From Paracoccus sp. SCSIO 75233 (GTDB lineage Bacteria > Pseudomonadota > Alphaproteobacteria > Rhodobacterales > Rhodobacteraceae): a DNA stretch of 64,000 nucleotides. Below the pieces are notes generated by a model. That model had not been told where the DNA came from. It made no database searches and saw only the letters and a list, made by a program, of their open reading frames with translations. This document shows positions 1 through 11,790 of this stretch, piece after piece. Location: NCBI RefSeq assembly GCF_027912675.1, contig NZ_CP115757.1, forward strand, positions 434,001-498,000, given 5' to 3'. A program made the position numbers and the translations under genes. Position 1 is the stretch's first letter; every line of letters begins with the position of its first letter.

Positions 1-1161
1 ATCCGTGAGAACGGCAAGCTGCGCGCGGCTGACTGGGGCGAGGCGCTGGCCGCTGCCGCGACGGCCATGAAGGGCAAGAAAATTGCCGGTCTGATCGGTG
101 ATCTGGTCCCGGTCGAGGCGACGTTCAGCCTGAAGCAGATGATCGAAGGGCTTGGCGGCAAGGTCGAATGCCGGACCGACCGGGCGCGACTGCCTGCCGG
201 GAACCGCTCCGCCTATGTCGGGACCGCGACGATTGCCGATATTGATGACGCGGAGATGATCCAGCTCATCGGCACTGATCCCAGAAATGAGGCACCGGTT
301 CTCAATGCCCGCATTCGCAGGGCGTGGAGCCGGGGTGCCATGATCGGGCTGGTCGGTGAGCCGGTCGATCTGACCTATGAATACGCTCATGTCGGCAATG
401 ATCGCGCCGCGCTGGAAAGCCTTTCCTCGCGCGAGATCAGTCAGGAAACCAAGGACAAGCCGACGATGGTGATCGTCGGGCAGGGCGCGATCCGGGAAGC
501 GGATGGCGAGGCGGTTCTGGCCCATGCGATGCGTCTAGCGGAGAACACCAACTCCAAGCTGCTGATCCTTCACACAGCTGCGGCCCGTGTCGGCGCGATG
601 GATGTCGGTGCCGTGACCGAGGGCGGGCTGGATGCGGCCATCGACGGGGCCGAGGTGGTCTATAATCTCGGCGCGGACGAGGTCGATATCGCGCCGGGTG
701 CGTTCGTGATCTATCAGGGCAGTCATGGCGACAGGGGCGCGCATCGCGCCGATCTGATCCTGCCGGGGGCCTGCTATACCGAAGAAAACGGTCTGTTCGT
801 CAACACCGAGGGCCGGCCGCAACTGGCCATGCGCGCCAATTTCGCGCCGGGTGTCGCCAAGGAAAACTGGGCGATCCTGCGGGCGCTGTCGGCGGAGCTT
901 GGCACGAAGCTGCCCTGGGACAACCTGTCCGCGCTGCGCCGCGCTCTGGTCGAGGCCGTGCCGCATCTGGGGCAGGTGGATCAGGTGGCGGCGAACGAAT
1001 GGCAGCCGCTGGATCGCTTCGATCTGGGCAATGCCGGTTTCCGCTATGCGGTGACGGATTTCTACCTGACCAACCCGATTGCGCGGGCATCTGCGCTGAT
1101 GGGCGAATTGTCGGCGATGGCGGCTGCGCGAAGCGCGTCGCCGGATCTGGCTGCGGAATAA
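1..1161 (+). CDS. nuoG: NADH-quinone oxidoreductase subunit G (3' part)
   Basis: C-terminal part of the large peripheral-arm subunit of respiratory complex I; the frame is open from base 1, so the start and the N-terminal [2Fe-2S]/[4Fe-4S] domains lie outside the window. What is visible is the molybdopterin-oxidoreductase-like domain, including the stretch [20 protein letters not shown] followed by [14 protein letters not shown], typical of NuoG/Nqo3. It is first in a tight same-strand series with nuoH-nuoN, which fixes the identity. The stop TAA is followed 11 bp later by the start of a lipoprotein gene. No anomaly is seen in the visible part. Confidence 0.95.
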   Translation: MRENGKLRAADWGEALAAAATAMKGKKIAGLIGDLVPVEATFSLKQMIEGLGGKVECRTDRARLPAGNRSAYVGTATIADIDDAEMIQLIGTDPRNEAPVLNARIRRAWSRGAMIGLVGEPVDLTYEYAHVGNDRAALESLSSREISQETKDKPTMVIVGQGAIREADGEAVLAHAMRLAENTNSKLLILHTAAARVGAMDVGAVTEGGLDAAIDGAEVVYNLGADEVDIAPGAFVIYQGSHGDRGAHRADLILPGACYTEENGLFVNTEGRPQLAMRANFAPGVAKENWAILRALSAELGTKLPWDNLSALRRALVEAVPHLGQVDQVAANEWQPLDRFDLGNAGFRYAVTDFYLTNPIARASALMGELSAMAAARSASPDLAAE

Positions 1162-1172
1162 GAGGGAACGCG

Positions 1173-1967
1173 ATGCGGCTTGGCCGGATCACAGCAGGCG
1201 TTGCAATCCCGGCTCTGGCCGCCCTGTCCGGCTGCAGCAATGCCGCCACGAATGGGGGGCTGGATGAGCGCCCGCAGCTCAAGCCCGCGACCTTGCCGGT
1301 TCAGCTTGAAGGGCCGACCGAGGACACCTCGATCCTCGCTGGCGTCTCCACGAATAGCGGCGAATTGCTGATTCTGGAAAACGACGGATCGGTGACGCGC
1401 ACTCAGGTCGATTCGACCGAAGGACGGCAAGCGCTTCGGCAGTCGGAGGAGGAGATGCGCAGCCTCTCCGAGGTGCTGGTCGAAGATACGACGATCATTG
1501 TCGAGGATCTGCCCAAGCAACCGACCGCGCAGGAGGTTGCGCTGGAGGAATTCGCGGCGCGGCGGCAGTCAGCATTGCCCGCCAATATCGTTCCCGCACC
1601 GGAAGAAGCGTTTCTTTACAGCAATGTCCGGCCTGTCGCACGCGGCAAGGATGACAGCGGGGACATGTTCTCCGTGCTGGTGAATTTGCGTGAAGGGGTG
1701 GACGAAACAACCGCCTTTGCCTATGCCACCTGTACGCTGGCCGCGTGGTCAAGCCGCACCGATACGCCCTATGCGCGCCATATCAGGACGATGTCGGATA
1801 AGCGGCGCGGCGTGGTTGCGGTCGACTCGATTTTTGTGATGTCAGAGACCCTGCCGCTCGGTTTGCAGGTGATGGAACGAGAACAGACCTTGCAAGACTG
1901 CAAGGCGAACGGGATTCCCGCCCGGATTACGGCGGGGTCAGAAGAAGGGATGAGTGAGAATGGCTGA
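1173..1967 (+). CDS. Predicted lipoprotein inside the nuo operon
   Basis: 264-residue protein of unknown function between nuoG and nuoH. I chose ATG 1173 over an earlier in-frame start because it gives a clean lipoprotein signal: a short basic N-terminus, a hydrophobic stretch, and lipobox LSGC with the modified Cys near residue 22. The mature part is acidic, has no motif I recognise, and contains three further Cys (CTLAAW, DCKANG) late in the chain. The stop overlaps the start region of nuoH, implying translational coupling. Extra ORFs at such positions are known in the complex I operons of Paracoccus denitrificans and Rhodobacter capsulatus. A role in complex I assembly or stability is inference. 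Confidence 0.8.
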   Translation: MRLGRITAGVAIPALAALSGCSNAATNGGLDERPQLKPATLPVQLEGPTEDTSILAGVSTNSGELLILENDGSVTRTQVDSTEGRQALRQSEEEMRSLSEVLVEDTTIIVEDLPKQPTAQEVALEEFAARRQSALPANIVPAPEEAFLYSNVRPVARGKDDSGDMFSVLVNLREGVDETTAFAYATCTLAAWSSRTDTPYARHIRTMSDKRRGVVAVDSIFVMSETLPLGLQVMEREQTLQDCKANGIPARITAGSEEGMSENG

Positions 1968-2994
1968 ATTCTGGGCATCTCCGCTGGGTTACGCGATCAT
2001 CATGCTTGGTCAGGGCCTTGCGATCATCGCCTTCGTGATGGGTTCGCTGATCTTCATGGTTTACGGCGACCGCAAGATCTGGGCGGCGGTCCAGATGCGG
2101 CGCGGGCCGAACGTGGTCGGACCGTGGGGGCTGCTTCAGACCTTCGCCGATGCGCTGAAATATGTCTGCAAGGAAATTGTCGTCCCGGCGGGTGCGGATA
2201 AATTCGTCTTTTTCCTTGCGCCTTTCCTGTCGATGACGCTGGCGCTTGTCGCCTTCGTTGCGGTGCCGTTCGGGCCGGGCTGGGTGATGGCGAATATCAA
2301 TGTCGGCATCCTGTTCATCTTCGCCATGTCCTCGCTTGAGGTCTATGGCACGATCATGGGTGGCTGGGCGTCGAACTCCAAATATCCGTTCCTGGCTTCG
2401 CTGCGCTCTGCCTCGCAAATGATTTCCTATGAGGTCAGCATGGGTCTGATCATCATCGGGATCATCATCTCGGCCGGGTCGATGAACCTGTCGCAGATCG
2501 TGGAATCCCAGCGTGGGGCCGGGCTGCTGAGCTGGTACTGGCTGCCGCATCTGCCGATGCTGGTGCTGTTCTTTGTCTCGGCGCTGGCAGAGACCAACCG
2601 CCCGCCTTTCGATCTGGCGGAAGCGGAATCCGAACTCGTGGCCGGTCACATGGTCGAATATTCCTCGACCCCGTATCTGCTGTTCATGGCGGGGGAATAT
2701 ATCGCCATCTTCCTGATGTGCGCCCTGATCTCCGTCCTGTTCTTCGGCGGCTGGCTGTCGCCGGTGCCGTTCCTGCCGGACGGGGTGCTGTGGATGGTCA
2801 TCAAGATGTGGTTCTGGTTCTGGATGTTCTCGATGGTGAAGGCGATTGTGCCGCGCTACCGCTACGACCAGCTCATGCGGATCGGCTGGAAGGTTTTCCT
2901 TCCGCTGTCGCTCGGCTGGGTCGTGCTGATCGCGATCTTCGCCCGTTATGAAGTGCTTGGCGGGTTCTGGGCCCGCGCAGCGACAGGAGGTTGA
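1960..2994 (+). CDS. nuoH: NADH-quinone oxidoreductase subunit H
   Basis: Membrane subunit of complex I that joins the peripheral arm to the proton-pumping arm and forms part of the quinone chamber (ND1/Nqo8 family). About eight hydrophobic segments are visible. Family signatures include the early [19 protein letters not shown], and [20 protein letters not shown] around residue 214. ATG 1960 is preferred to GTG 1954 because MAEFW is the usual beginning; it overlaps the end of the upstream lipoprotein gene. About 344 residues, normal length. Confidence 0.97.
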   Translation: MAEFWASPLGYAIIMLGQGLAIIAFVMGSLIFMVYGDRKIWAAVQMRRGPNVVGPWGLLQTFADALKYVCKEIVVPAGADKFVFFLAPFLSMTLALVAFVAVPFGPGWVMANINVGILFIFAMSSLEVYGTIMGGWASNSKYPFLASLRSASQMISYEVSMGLIIIGIIISAGSMNLSQIVESQRGAGLLSWYWLPHLPMLVLFFVSALAETNRPPFDLAEAESELVAGHMVEYSSTPYLLFMAGEYIAIFLMCALISVLFFGGWLSPVPFLPDGVLWMVIKMWFWFWMFSMVKAIVPRYRYDQLMRIGWKVFLPLSLGWVVLIAIFARYEVLGGFWARAATGG

Positions 2995-2999
2995 CGGAT

Positions 3000-4061
<1,062 letters not shown>

Positions 4062-4065
<4 letters not shown>

Positions 4066-4660
4066 CGGTTTTCGCATTCTATCTGTTCGCTGTCGTGGCG
4101 TGCTGGGCCGGTTTCATGGTTGTGATTTCGAAGAACCCCGTCCACTCGGTCCTCTGGCTTATCCTGACTTTCCTCTGTGCCGCGGGGCTGTTCGTGCTTC
4201 AGGGGGCGGAGTTCGTCGCCATGCTGCTGCTGATCGTCTATGTCGGCGCGGTCGCGGTGCTGTTCCTGTTCGTCGTGATGATGCTCGACGTGGACTTCGC
4301 GGAGTTGAAGGGGGAACTGGCGCGGTTCCTGCCGCTCGGTCTGGTCATCGCGCTTGCGCTGCTGACCGTGCTGGGGATGAGCGTGACGGGCTGGCAGTCT
4401 GCCGATGGCGCCGCCGCCAATCTGGCCGCGCCGATGGCGGCGAATACGGAAAACACGAACTCCATCGGGCTGGTGCTCTATGACCGCTATTTCCTGGCCT
4501 TCCAGCTTGCCGGACTGGTGCTGCTGGTGGCGATGATCGGCGCGATTGTTCTGACCCTGCGGCATCGCCGCGACGTGAAGCGTCAGAACGTGCTGAAACA
4601 GATGTGGACGGACCCGAAAAAGCAGGTCGAACTGCGGGACGTCGAGCCGGGGCAGGGGCT

Positions 4661-4664
<4 letters not shown>
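4062..4664 (+). CDS. nuoJ: NADH-quinone oxidoreductase subunit J
   Basis: ND6-type membrane subunit of complex I, 200 residues with about five transmembrane segments. The conserved third helix appears as [27 protein letters not shown]; this is the helix that carries the pi-bulge and links quinone chemistry to proton pumping in complex I. ATG overlaps the stop of the preceding CMD-family gene by four bases. A charged cytoplasmic tail ([17 protein letters not shown]) ends the protein. Confidence 0.97.
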
Positions 4665-5069
<405 letters not shown>

Positions 5070-5073
5070 ACCT

Positions 5074-7173
5074 ATGGCAAAGATCATCCTGTTTGCGCCG
5101 CTGATCGGTGCGTTGATCGCCGGGTTCGGCTGGCGTCTGATCGGCGAGAAGGCGGCGCAGTATCTGACGACCGGCATCTTGTTCCTGTGCTGTCTGCTGT
5201 CCTGGATCGTCTTTCTGGGCTTTGACGGCCAGACCCAGCATATCCCGGTCATGGACTGGGTGGTGTCGGGTGATTTCACCTCTGCCTGGGCGATCCGTCT
5301 GGACCGGCTGACGGCGATCATGCTGATCGTGGTGACGACGGTGTCGGCGCTCGTCCATCTCTACTCGATGGGTTACATGGCCCATGACGAGAACTTCACC
5401 GAGAAAGAGAACTACAAGGCGCGGTTCTTCGCCTATCTGTCCTTCTTCACCTTCGCCATGCTGATGCTGGTGACCGCCGATAACCTCTTGCAGATGTTCT
5501 TCGGCTGGGAGGGCGTCGGCGTCGCCTCCTATCTGCTGATCGGTTTCTACTACAAGAAGCCAAGCGCGGGCGCCGCTGCGATGAAGGCGTTCATCGTCAA
5601 CCGGGTCGGGGATTTTGGCTTCCTGCTGGGGATCTTCGGGCTGTGGTGGCTGACCGGAACTGTGGTCTTTGACGAGATTTTCGCGCAGGTGCCGGAGATC
5701 GCTGACACCAGCGTGCGTTTCCTCTGGACCGACTGGAATGCGGCCAACCTGCTGGGCATCCTGCTGTTCATCGGTGCCATGGGCAAGTCGGCGCAGCTTT
5801 TCCTTCACACATGGTTGCCTGACGCGATGGAAGGCCCGACGCCGGTTTCCGCTCTGATCCACGCCGCGACGATGGTGACGGCGGGCGTGTTCCTCGTCTG
5901 CCGCATGTCGCCGCTTTATGAATTCGCGCCCGATGCGAAGCTGTTCATCACCATTATCGGCGCAAGCACCGCGTTCTTCGCGGCGACCGTCGGTCTGGTG
6001 CAGAACGACATCAAGCGGGTGATCGCGTATTCGACCTGCTCGCAGCTCGGCTATATGTTCGTGGCGGCGGGTGTTGGCGTCTATTCCGCCGCTATGTTCC
6101 ATCTGCTGACGCATGCTTTCTTCAAGGCGATGCTGTTCCTCGGTGCCGGTTCGGTCATCCACGCGATGCATCACGAACAGGACATGCGGAACTATGGCGG
6201 GCTGCGGAAAAAGATCCCGCTGACCTTCTGGGCAATGATGATCGGCACGCTGGCGATTACCGGGGTCGGTATTCCGCTGACGACCATCGGCTTTGCGGGC
6301 TTCCTGTCAAAGGACGCGATTATTGAAAGCGCCTATGTCGGCAATCAGTTCGGTTTCTGGGCGCTGGTCATCGCAGCGGGCTTCACCAGCTTCTACAGCT
6401 GGCGGCTGATGTTCCTGACCTTCTACGGCGAACCGCGCGGCGACAAGCACACCCATGACCACGCCCATGAATCGCCGCGCGTGATGACCGTGCCCTTGGG
6501 CGTTCTGGCGGTCGGCGCGATCCTTGCCGGGATGGTCTGGTATGGCGATTTCTTCGGTGACCGGGTGAACAGCTTCTTCCATATGGGCGGCGCAGAGGCC
6601 GAGGCCACGACGGAAGAAACCGCGTCGGGCGAAGATGCTGCGGCAGAAGGTGGCGAAGAAACCGCCGCTGTGACCGAAGAACATGCCGCGCCGGGTTATG
6701 TGAATACCGATGTGCCGGCGCCCGTAGGCGGGGCAATCTACATGCACCCGGACAACCACGTCATGCATGACGCGCATTATGTGCCGAAATGGGTGAAAGT
6801 GTCGCCCTTCATCGCGATGCTGATCGGCTTGTTCACGGCCTTCATGATGTATATCCGCTACCCCGACGCGCCGGCGAAACTTGCCGCGACGCAAAGGCCG
6901 CTCTATGAGTTCCTGCTGAACAAATGGTATTTCGACGAGATTTACGACTATGTCTTCGTGCGGCCGGCGCGCTGGCTCGGCCGTTCGCTCTGGCAAGGGG
7001 GCGATGGCAGGGTGATCGACGGTGCCATCAACGGGATTGCCATGGGGCTGATCCCGCGGCTGACGCGCTTCGCCGGGCGCATGCAGTCGGGCTATCTGTT
7101 CCACTACGCGCTGGCGATGGTGCTTGGCATTCTGGGGCTTCTGATCTGGGTCATGGCGCGGGGGAGTATGTGA
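5074..7173 (+). CDS. nuoL: NADH-quinone oxidoreductase subunit L
   Basis: Distal antiporter-like proton-pumping subunit (ND5 family), 699 residues with about 16 membrane segments and the long lateral helix expected near the C-terminus. Core motifs are present: [38 protein letters not shown] with the conserved Lys, and [19 protein letters not shown]. Two unusual hydrophilic stretches interrupt the C-terminal third: a His-rich loop [11 protein letters not shown] (about residues 455-465) and a roughly 50-residue Ala/Glu/Thr-rich acidic segment (about 505-555). Such inserts are compatible with a loop and do not disrupt the frame. Confidence 0.97.
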   Translation: MAKIILFAPLIGALIAGFGWRLIGEKAAQYLTTGILFLCCLLSWIVFLGFDGQTQHIPVMDWVVSGDFTSAWAIRLDRLTAIMLIVVTTVSALVHLYSMGYMAHDENFTEKENYKARFFAYLSFFTFAMLMLVTADNLLQMFFGWEGVGVASYLLIGFYYKKPSAGAAAMKAFIVNRVGDFGFLLGIFGLWWLTGTVVFDEIFAQVPEIADTSVRFLWTDWNAANLLGILLFIGAMGKSAQLFLHTWLPDAMEGPTPVSALIHAATMVTAGVFLVCRMSPLYEFAPDAKLFITIIGASTAFFAATVGLVQNDIKRVIAYSTCSQLGYMFVAAGVGVYSAAMFHLLTHAFFKAMLFLGAGSVIHAMHHEQDMRNYGGLRKKIPLTFWAMMIGTLAITGVGIPLTTIGFAGFLSKDAIIESAYVGNQFGFWALVIAAGFTSFYSWRLMFLTFYGEPRGDKHTHDHAHESPRVMTVPLGVLAVGAILAGMVWYGDFFGDRVNSFFHMGGAEAEATTEETASGEDAAAEGGEETAAVTEEHAAPGYVNTDVPAPVGGAIYMHPDNHVMHDAHYVPKWVKVSPFIAMLIGLFTAFMMYIRYPDAPAKLAATQRPLYEFLLNKWYFDEIYDYVFVRPARWLGRSLWQGGDGRVIDGAINGIAMGLIPRLTRFAGRMQSGYLFHYALAMVLGILGLLIWVMARGSM

Positions 7174-7174
7174 G

Positions 7175-8758
7175 ATGAACAATATCCTCTCCATCATCAC
7201 CTTCTTGCCGCTGGTCGCCGCCCTGATCCTCGCCATCTTCCTGCGGGGTGACGATCAGGCATCGCGGATGAACGCGAAATGGCTGGCGCTGATCGCGACC
7301 ACGGCGACATTCGTGATCTCGCTGACCGTGCTGTTCGGGTTCGATCCCGGCAATACCGACTTCCAGTTCGTCGAGAACCGCAACTGGATCCTGGGCCTGC
7401 GCTACAAGATGGGCGTCGACGGGATCTCCGTCCTGTTCGTCATGCTGACCACCTTCCTGATGCCGCTGACGATCCTGTCGACCTGGGACGTTCAGACCCG
7501 CGTCAAGGAATACATGATCGCCTTCCTTGCGCTTGAAGGGCTGATGATCGGCGTGTTCACCGCGCTCGACCTGATCCTGTTCTACCTGTTCTTCGAGGCC
7601 GGGCTGATCCCGATGTTCCTCATCATCGGCATCTGGGGTGGCAAGAACCGCATCTACGCGGCGTTCAAGTTCTTCCTTTATACCTTCCTCGGCTCGGTGC
7701 TGATGCTGGTTGCGATGGTGACCATGTATCGCGCGGCTGGCACCACGGATATCGTGCAGCTTCTCGCGTTCGACTTCTCGACGGAACCGCTGCATTTCCT
7801 CGGCTGGACGATCTTTGGCGGGTTGCAAACGCTGCTGTTCCTGGCCTTTTTCGCCAGCTTCGCGGTGAAAATGCCGATGTGGCCGGTCCATACCTGGCTG
7901 CCCGACGCGCACGTCCAGGCACCCACGGCGGGCTCGGTCGTGCTGGCGGCGGTGCTGCTGAAAATGGGCGGCTATGGCTTCCTGCGCTTTTCGCTGCCGA
8001 TGTTCCCGGTCGCCTCCGAGATTTTCCAGCCGGTGGTGTTCTGGCTGTCGGCGATTGCCATTGTCTACACCTCGCTGGTGGCGCTGGCGCAGTCGGATAT
8101 GAAGAAGCTGATCGCCTATAGCTCGGTCGCCCATATGGGTTACGTCACCATGGGTATCTTCGCGGCCAATCAGGTCGGCGTGGACGGCGCGATTTTCCAG
8201 ATGCTGTCGCACGGCTTTATCTCCGGCGCGCTGTTCCTGCTGGTTGGCGTGATCTATGACCGCATGCACACACGCGAGATCGACGCCTATGGCGGGCTGG
8301 TCAACCGGATGCCGAAATATGCGCTGGTCTTCATGTTCTTTACGATGGCCAATGTCGGGCTTCCGGGCACTTCGGGCTTTGTGGGCGAGTTCCTGACACT
8401 GCTCGGTACGTTCCGCGAAAATACCTGGGTCGGGCTTGTGGCCACGACCGGGGTGATTTTCTCCGCCGCCTATGCGCTTTGGCTCTATCGCCGGGTGACG
8501 CTTGGCGCGCTGATCAAGGAAAGCCTCAAATCGATTACCGACATGAACCCGCGTGAACGCTGGATTTTCGTGCCGCTGATCGTCATGACATTGTGGCTTG
8601 GCATCTATCCGCGCGTGGTGACGGATATCACCGGACCCAGCGTCGCGGCCTTGCTGAACGACCATGACGAGGCGGTTGCGAATATGCCGGACGATCCGGC
8701 CGCCTATCGCGTGGTTGAAGCCGCCGCAGGGGCCGAAACCGCCCAGGCAGAACACTGA
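7175..8758 (+). CDS. nuoM: NADH-quinone oxidoreductase subunit M
   Basis: Antiporter-like proton-pumping subunit of complex I (ND4 family), 527 residues with about 14 transmembrane helices. Recognisable segments are [25 protein letters not shown] shortened here to its core [18 protein letters not shown], the Lys-containing [20 protein letters not shown], and [20 protein letters not shown] 7175 lies one base after the nuoL stop. The C-terminal tail (ETAQAEH) is short and polar. Nothing unusual is seen. Confidence 0.97.
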   Translation: MNNILSIITFLPLVAALILAIFLRGDDQASRMNAKWLALIATTATFVISLTVLFGFDPGNTDFQFVENRNWILGLRYKMGVDGISVLFVMLTTFLMPLTILSTWDVQTRVKEYMIAFLALEGLMIGVFTALDLILFYLFFEAGLIPMFLIIGIWGGKNRIYAAFKFFLYTFLGSVLMLVAMVTMYRAAGTTDIVQLLAFDFSTEPLHFLGWTIFGGLQTLLFLAFFASFAVKMPMWPVHTWLPDAHVQAPTAGSVVLAAVLLKMGGYGFLRFSLPMFPVASEIFQPVVFWLSAIAIVYTSLVALAQSDMKKLIAYSSVAHMGYVTMGIFAANQVGVDGAIFQMLSHGFISGALFLLVGVIYDRMHTREIDAYGGLVNRMPKYALVFMFFTMANVGLPGTSGFVGEFLTLLGTFRENTWVGLVATTGVIFSAAYALWLYRRVTLGALIKESLKSITDMNPRERWIFVPLIVMTLWLGIYPRVVTDITGPSVAALLNDHDEAVANMPDDPAAYRVVEAAAGAETAQAEH

Positions 8759-8769
8759 GAGGACCGGAC

Positions 8770-10266
8770 ATGACGTCACTCGATTTCACGATCATCATGC
8801 CGGAAATCCTGCTCGCGGCATATGCTTTGCTGGCGCTGCTGGCCGGGGCTTATCTGGGCAAGGACGCGATAGCGCGGCTGCTTCTCTGGACCACGGTTGC
8901 AGTGTTTCTTCTCCTCGCATTCTTTGTCGAGGTTGGCGCCACGCCGGAAGGGGTCGCCTTCTACGGGATGTTCGTCTCGGATCAGTTCGCGCGCTTCTGC
9001 AAGATCCTGATCCTCGTATCGGCTGCTGCTGTCATGGCGATGAGTGCCGATTATCTCGACCGTCGCGGAATGCTGCGGTTCGAGTTTCCGATCCTGATCT
9101 CGCTGGCGGTATGCGGGATGATGGTCATGGTCTCGGCGCGCGACCTGCTGACGCTTTATCTCGGTCTCGAACTGCAATCGCTGTCGCTTTATGTGGTGGC
9201 TGCGATGCGCCGGGATTCGGTCAAGTCGTCTGAGGCGGGGCTGAAATATTTCGTGCTCGGCTCGCTCAGCTCCGGCCTGCTGCTCTACGGGGTGTCGCTG
9301 ATCTACGGCTTTGCGGGCACGACCGGATTTGCGGGCATTATCGATGTGGTGCAGGGCGGTGCCTTGCCGGTCGGGCTGCTCTTCGGGATGGTCTTTGTGA
9401 TCGTCGGCCTGGCCTTCAAGGTCAGCGCGGTGCCGTTCCATATGTGGACACCTGACGTCTACGAGGGCTCGCCCACGCCGGTCACGGCATTCTTTGCCAC
9501 GGCACCCAAGGTCGCGGCGATGGCGCTGCTGGCCCGCGTCCTGACCGATGCGTTCGGGCGCGTGCCGGGCGATTGGGGGCAGATCCTCGCGGTGCTGGCG
9601 CTTCTGTCGATGTTCCTCGGCTCAATCGCCGGGATCGGGCAGACCAATATCAAACGCCTGATGGCCTATTCCTCGATCGCACATATGGGGTTTGCGCTTG
9701 TCGGTCTGGCAGCGGGGACCGCGATCGGTGTGCAGGCGATGCTGCTGTATATGGCGATCTATGCGGTCATGAATATCGGCGTCTTTGCGTGGATCCTCTC
9801 ACTGCAACGTGACGGGGAGCCGGTCGCTGATCTGGCCGGACTGCATCAATTCGCCAAGGCCGAGCCGGTCAAGGCGATGGCGGTGCTGATCCTGTTCTTC
9901 AGCCTCGCAGGCGTTCCGCCGATGCTGGGCTTCTTCGCCAAGCTGGGCGTTCTGAACGCGGCAGTCGATGCGGGGATGACGTGGCTGGCGATTGCGGGCG
10001 TGATCGCGTCGGTTATCGGGGCGTTCTACTACCTGCGGATCATCTATTACATGTATTTCGGCAATGATATCGAGCCGGTGCGCAGCCGCATGGGCGGGGT
10101 GTCCTACGGGCTGCTGGTGGTTTCGGCAGCTGCCGTGCTGCTCGGTTCGGTGAGCATGCTGGGTGTGGACCGCGCAGCGGGGCGCGCTGCCGATGCCCTG
10201 ATGGTGATCGAGGACGCGCCTGCCGGGGCGAATGTGACTGCGGAAGCGGCGCAACAAGTTGAGTGA
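8770..10266 (+). CDS. nuoN: NADH-quinone oxidoreductase subunit N
   Basis: Third antiporter-like subunit of complex I (ND2 family), 498 residues. Visible signatures include [32 protein letters not shown] with the conserved Lys, and [15 protein letters not shown] helix [28 protein letters not shown] precedes the ATG. The stop TGA lies inside the overlapping birA start, so the complex I genes continue without a gap into birA-coaX-rnj. Confidence 0.97.
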   Translation: MTSLDFTIIMPEILLAAYALLALLAGAYLGKDAIARLLLWTTVAVFLLLAFFVEVGATPEGVAFYGMFVSDQFARFCKILILVSAAAVMAMSADYLDRRGMLRFEFPILISLAVCGMMVMVSARDLLTLYLGLELQSLSLYVVAAMRRDSVKSSEAGLKYFVLGSLSSGLLLYGVSLIYGFAGTTGFAGIIDVVQGGALPVGLLFGMVFVIVGLAFKVSAVPFHMWTPDVYEGSPTPVTAFFATAPKVAAMALLARVLTDAFGRVPGDWGQILAVLALLSMFLGSIAGIGQTNIKRLMAYSSIAHMGFALVGLAAGTAIGVQAMLLYMAIYAVMNIGVFAWILSLQRDGEPVADLAGLHQFAKAEPVKAMAVLILFFSLAGVPPMLGFFAKLGVLNAAVDAGMTWLAIAGVIASVIGAFYYLRIIYYMYFGNDIEPVRSRMGGVSYGLLVVSAAAVLLGSVSMLGVDRAAGRAADALMVIEDAPAGANVTAEAAQQVE

Positions 10267-11011
10267 ATCCGCGACATGGCCAGACGGGGTTTCGCGGCAT
10301 ATCCTGCCGCGCTGCCCCTCGACCAACGCCGAGGCATTGCGCCTTGCGCCGAAGCTCAGCGGCCCTGCCTGGGTTCTGACCCATGATCAATATGAAGGCC
10401 GGGGCCGCCGAGGCCGTGCATGGGCGATGCCGAAGGGAAACTTTGCAGCCTCGCTCGCCCTGAAACCGCAAGGCGATGCAGGGCAGGCGGCGCAATATTC
10501 CTTCGTCGCGGCGCTGGCGCTTTACGACGCATTGGGTCAGGCCGCCGGTCCCGCTGTCAGGCTGGCGTTGAAATGGCCGAATGACGTGCTGCTGAATGGC
10601 GGCAAAATTGCAGGCATCCTGCTTGAAAGCTCGGGGCATGGCGGTCGTGTGGATGTCCTTGCCATCGGCATGGGTGTCAATCTCGCCGCCGCGCCACCGA
10701 CAGATCCGAACGCCGCCTTCGCGCCGGTCAGCGTTTACGAAGAATCCGGAATGAAGATTGGCCCGGAGGAATTTCTGGATATTCTCGCCCCCGCATTCGC
10801 CGCCTGGGAGGCCCGCTTGCTGAACGAAGGTTTCGGCCCGATCCGGGACGCATTCATGGCCCGTGCGGCGCGTCTTGGCGAAACCATCACGGCGCGCACC
10901 GGCACGGCGGAGTTCACCGGGCGGTTCGAAGGCATCGACGATGCCGGCTCGCTTATCCTGATAACCGCCGCTGGCCGCCAGACGGTCCCGGCCGCAGATG
11001 TGTTCTTCTGA
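10259..11011 (+). CDS. birA: Biotin--[acetyl-CoA-carboxylase] ligase, short form
   Basis: Attaches biotin to the carrier domain of acetyl-CoA carboxylase. 250 residues, with no N-terminal helix-turn-helix, so it is a class I ligase without repressor function. Motifs: STNAEA (residues 21-26), the ATP/biotinyl-AMP loop GRGRRGR (47-53), and [19 protein letters not shown] (from 105). The start is TTG 10259, overlapping the nuoN stop by eight bases; no better in-frame start exists. The sixth URF of the P. denitrificans nqo cluster was described as BirA-like, so this linkage appears conserved. Expression probably depends on the nuo transcript. Confidence 0.93.
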   Translation: MSESATWPDGVSRHILPRCPSTNAEALRLAPKLSGPAWVLTHDQYEGRGRRGRAWAMPKGNFAASLALKPQGDAGQAAQYSFVAALALYDALGQAAGPAVRLALKWPNDVLLNGGKIAGILLESSGHGGRVDVLAIGMGVNLAAAPPTDPNAAFAPVSVYEESGMKIGPEEFLDILAPAFAAWEARLLNEGFGPIRDAFMARAARLGETITARTGTAEFTGRFEGIDDAGSLILITAAGRQTVPAADVFF

Positions 11012-11790
11012 TGCTGCTTTGTATCGATACCGGCAATACCAATACCGTTTTCTCCATCTGGGATGGTGAGCGTTTCCTGTCCCATTGGCGGATCGCGACG
11101 GATCACACCCGCACGGCGGATGAATATTACGTCTGGCTGGAGACACTGATCTCGCTGACGCATTTCGAGCTGGATATCGACCGCTGCATCATCTCGTCCA
11201 CGGTGCCGCGCGTGGTGTTCAACCTGCGTGTGCTGTGCAACCGCTACTTCAACACCCGTCCGCTGGTCGTCGGCAAGCCCGACTGCCTGCTGCCCGCCGA
11301 ACCGCAGGTCGATCCCGGTGCCTCGGCGGGGCCGGATCGCATCGTGAATGCATGGGCGGCCTATGACCGGCATGGCGGCGATCTGATCGTGGTCGACTTC
11401 GGCACCGCCACCACATTCGACGTGGCCGGAGCTGACGGCGCCTATATTGGCGGGGTGATCGCCCCCGGCGTCAATCTCAGCCTTGAGGCGCTGCATATGG
11501 GGGCGGCGAACCTGCCCCATGTCGACGTGACCAAACCTGCGCGGGCCATCGGCACTAACACCGTCGCCTGCATCCAGTCCGGCATCTTCTGGGGCTATAT
11601 CGGCCTTGTCGAGCGGATCATCCGCCAGATCCGTGACGAGCGCGGACTGGAAATGAAAGTCATTGCCACCGGCGGGCTTGCGCCGTTGTTTGAGCAGGGT
11701 ACGGATGTCTTTGACAGCGTGGAAGACGATCTGACCGTTCACGGGCTGCGGCTCATTTACGATTATAACAAGGAGGCCGGAAATGTCTGA
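11011..11790 (+). CDS. coaX: Type III pantothenate kinase
   Basis: First enzyme of coenzyme A synthesis, phosphorylating pantothenate. 259 residues. ASKHA-fold signatures: the phosphate-binding DTGNTNT (residues 6-12), GPDRIVNAWAAY near residue 110, VVDFGTATTFDVA near 130, and the C-terminal IATGGLAPLF. Type III enzymes need a monovalent cation and are not feedback-inhibited by CoA. ATG shares one base with the birA stop, and the gene's own stop overlaps the rnj start. No type I (CoaA) gene is visible here. Confidence 0.95.
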   Translation: MLLCIDTGNTNTVFSIWDGERFLSHWRIATDHTRTADEYYVWLETLISLTHFELDIDRCIISSTVPRVVFNLRVLCNRYFNTRPLVVGKPDCLLPAEPQVDPGASAGPDRIVNAWAAYDRHGGDLIVVDFGTATTFDVAGADGAYIGGVIAPGVNLSLEALHMGAANLPHVDVTKPARAIGTNTVACIQSGIFWGYIGLVERIIRQIRDERGLEMKVIATGGLAPLFEQGTDVFDSVEDDLTVHGLRLIYDYNKEAGNV

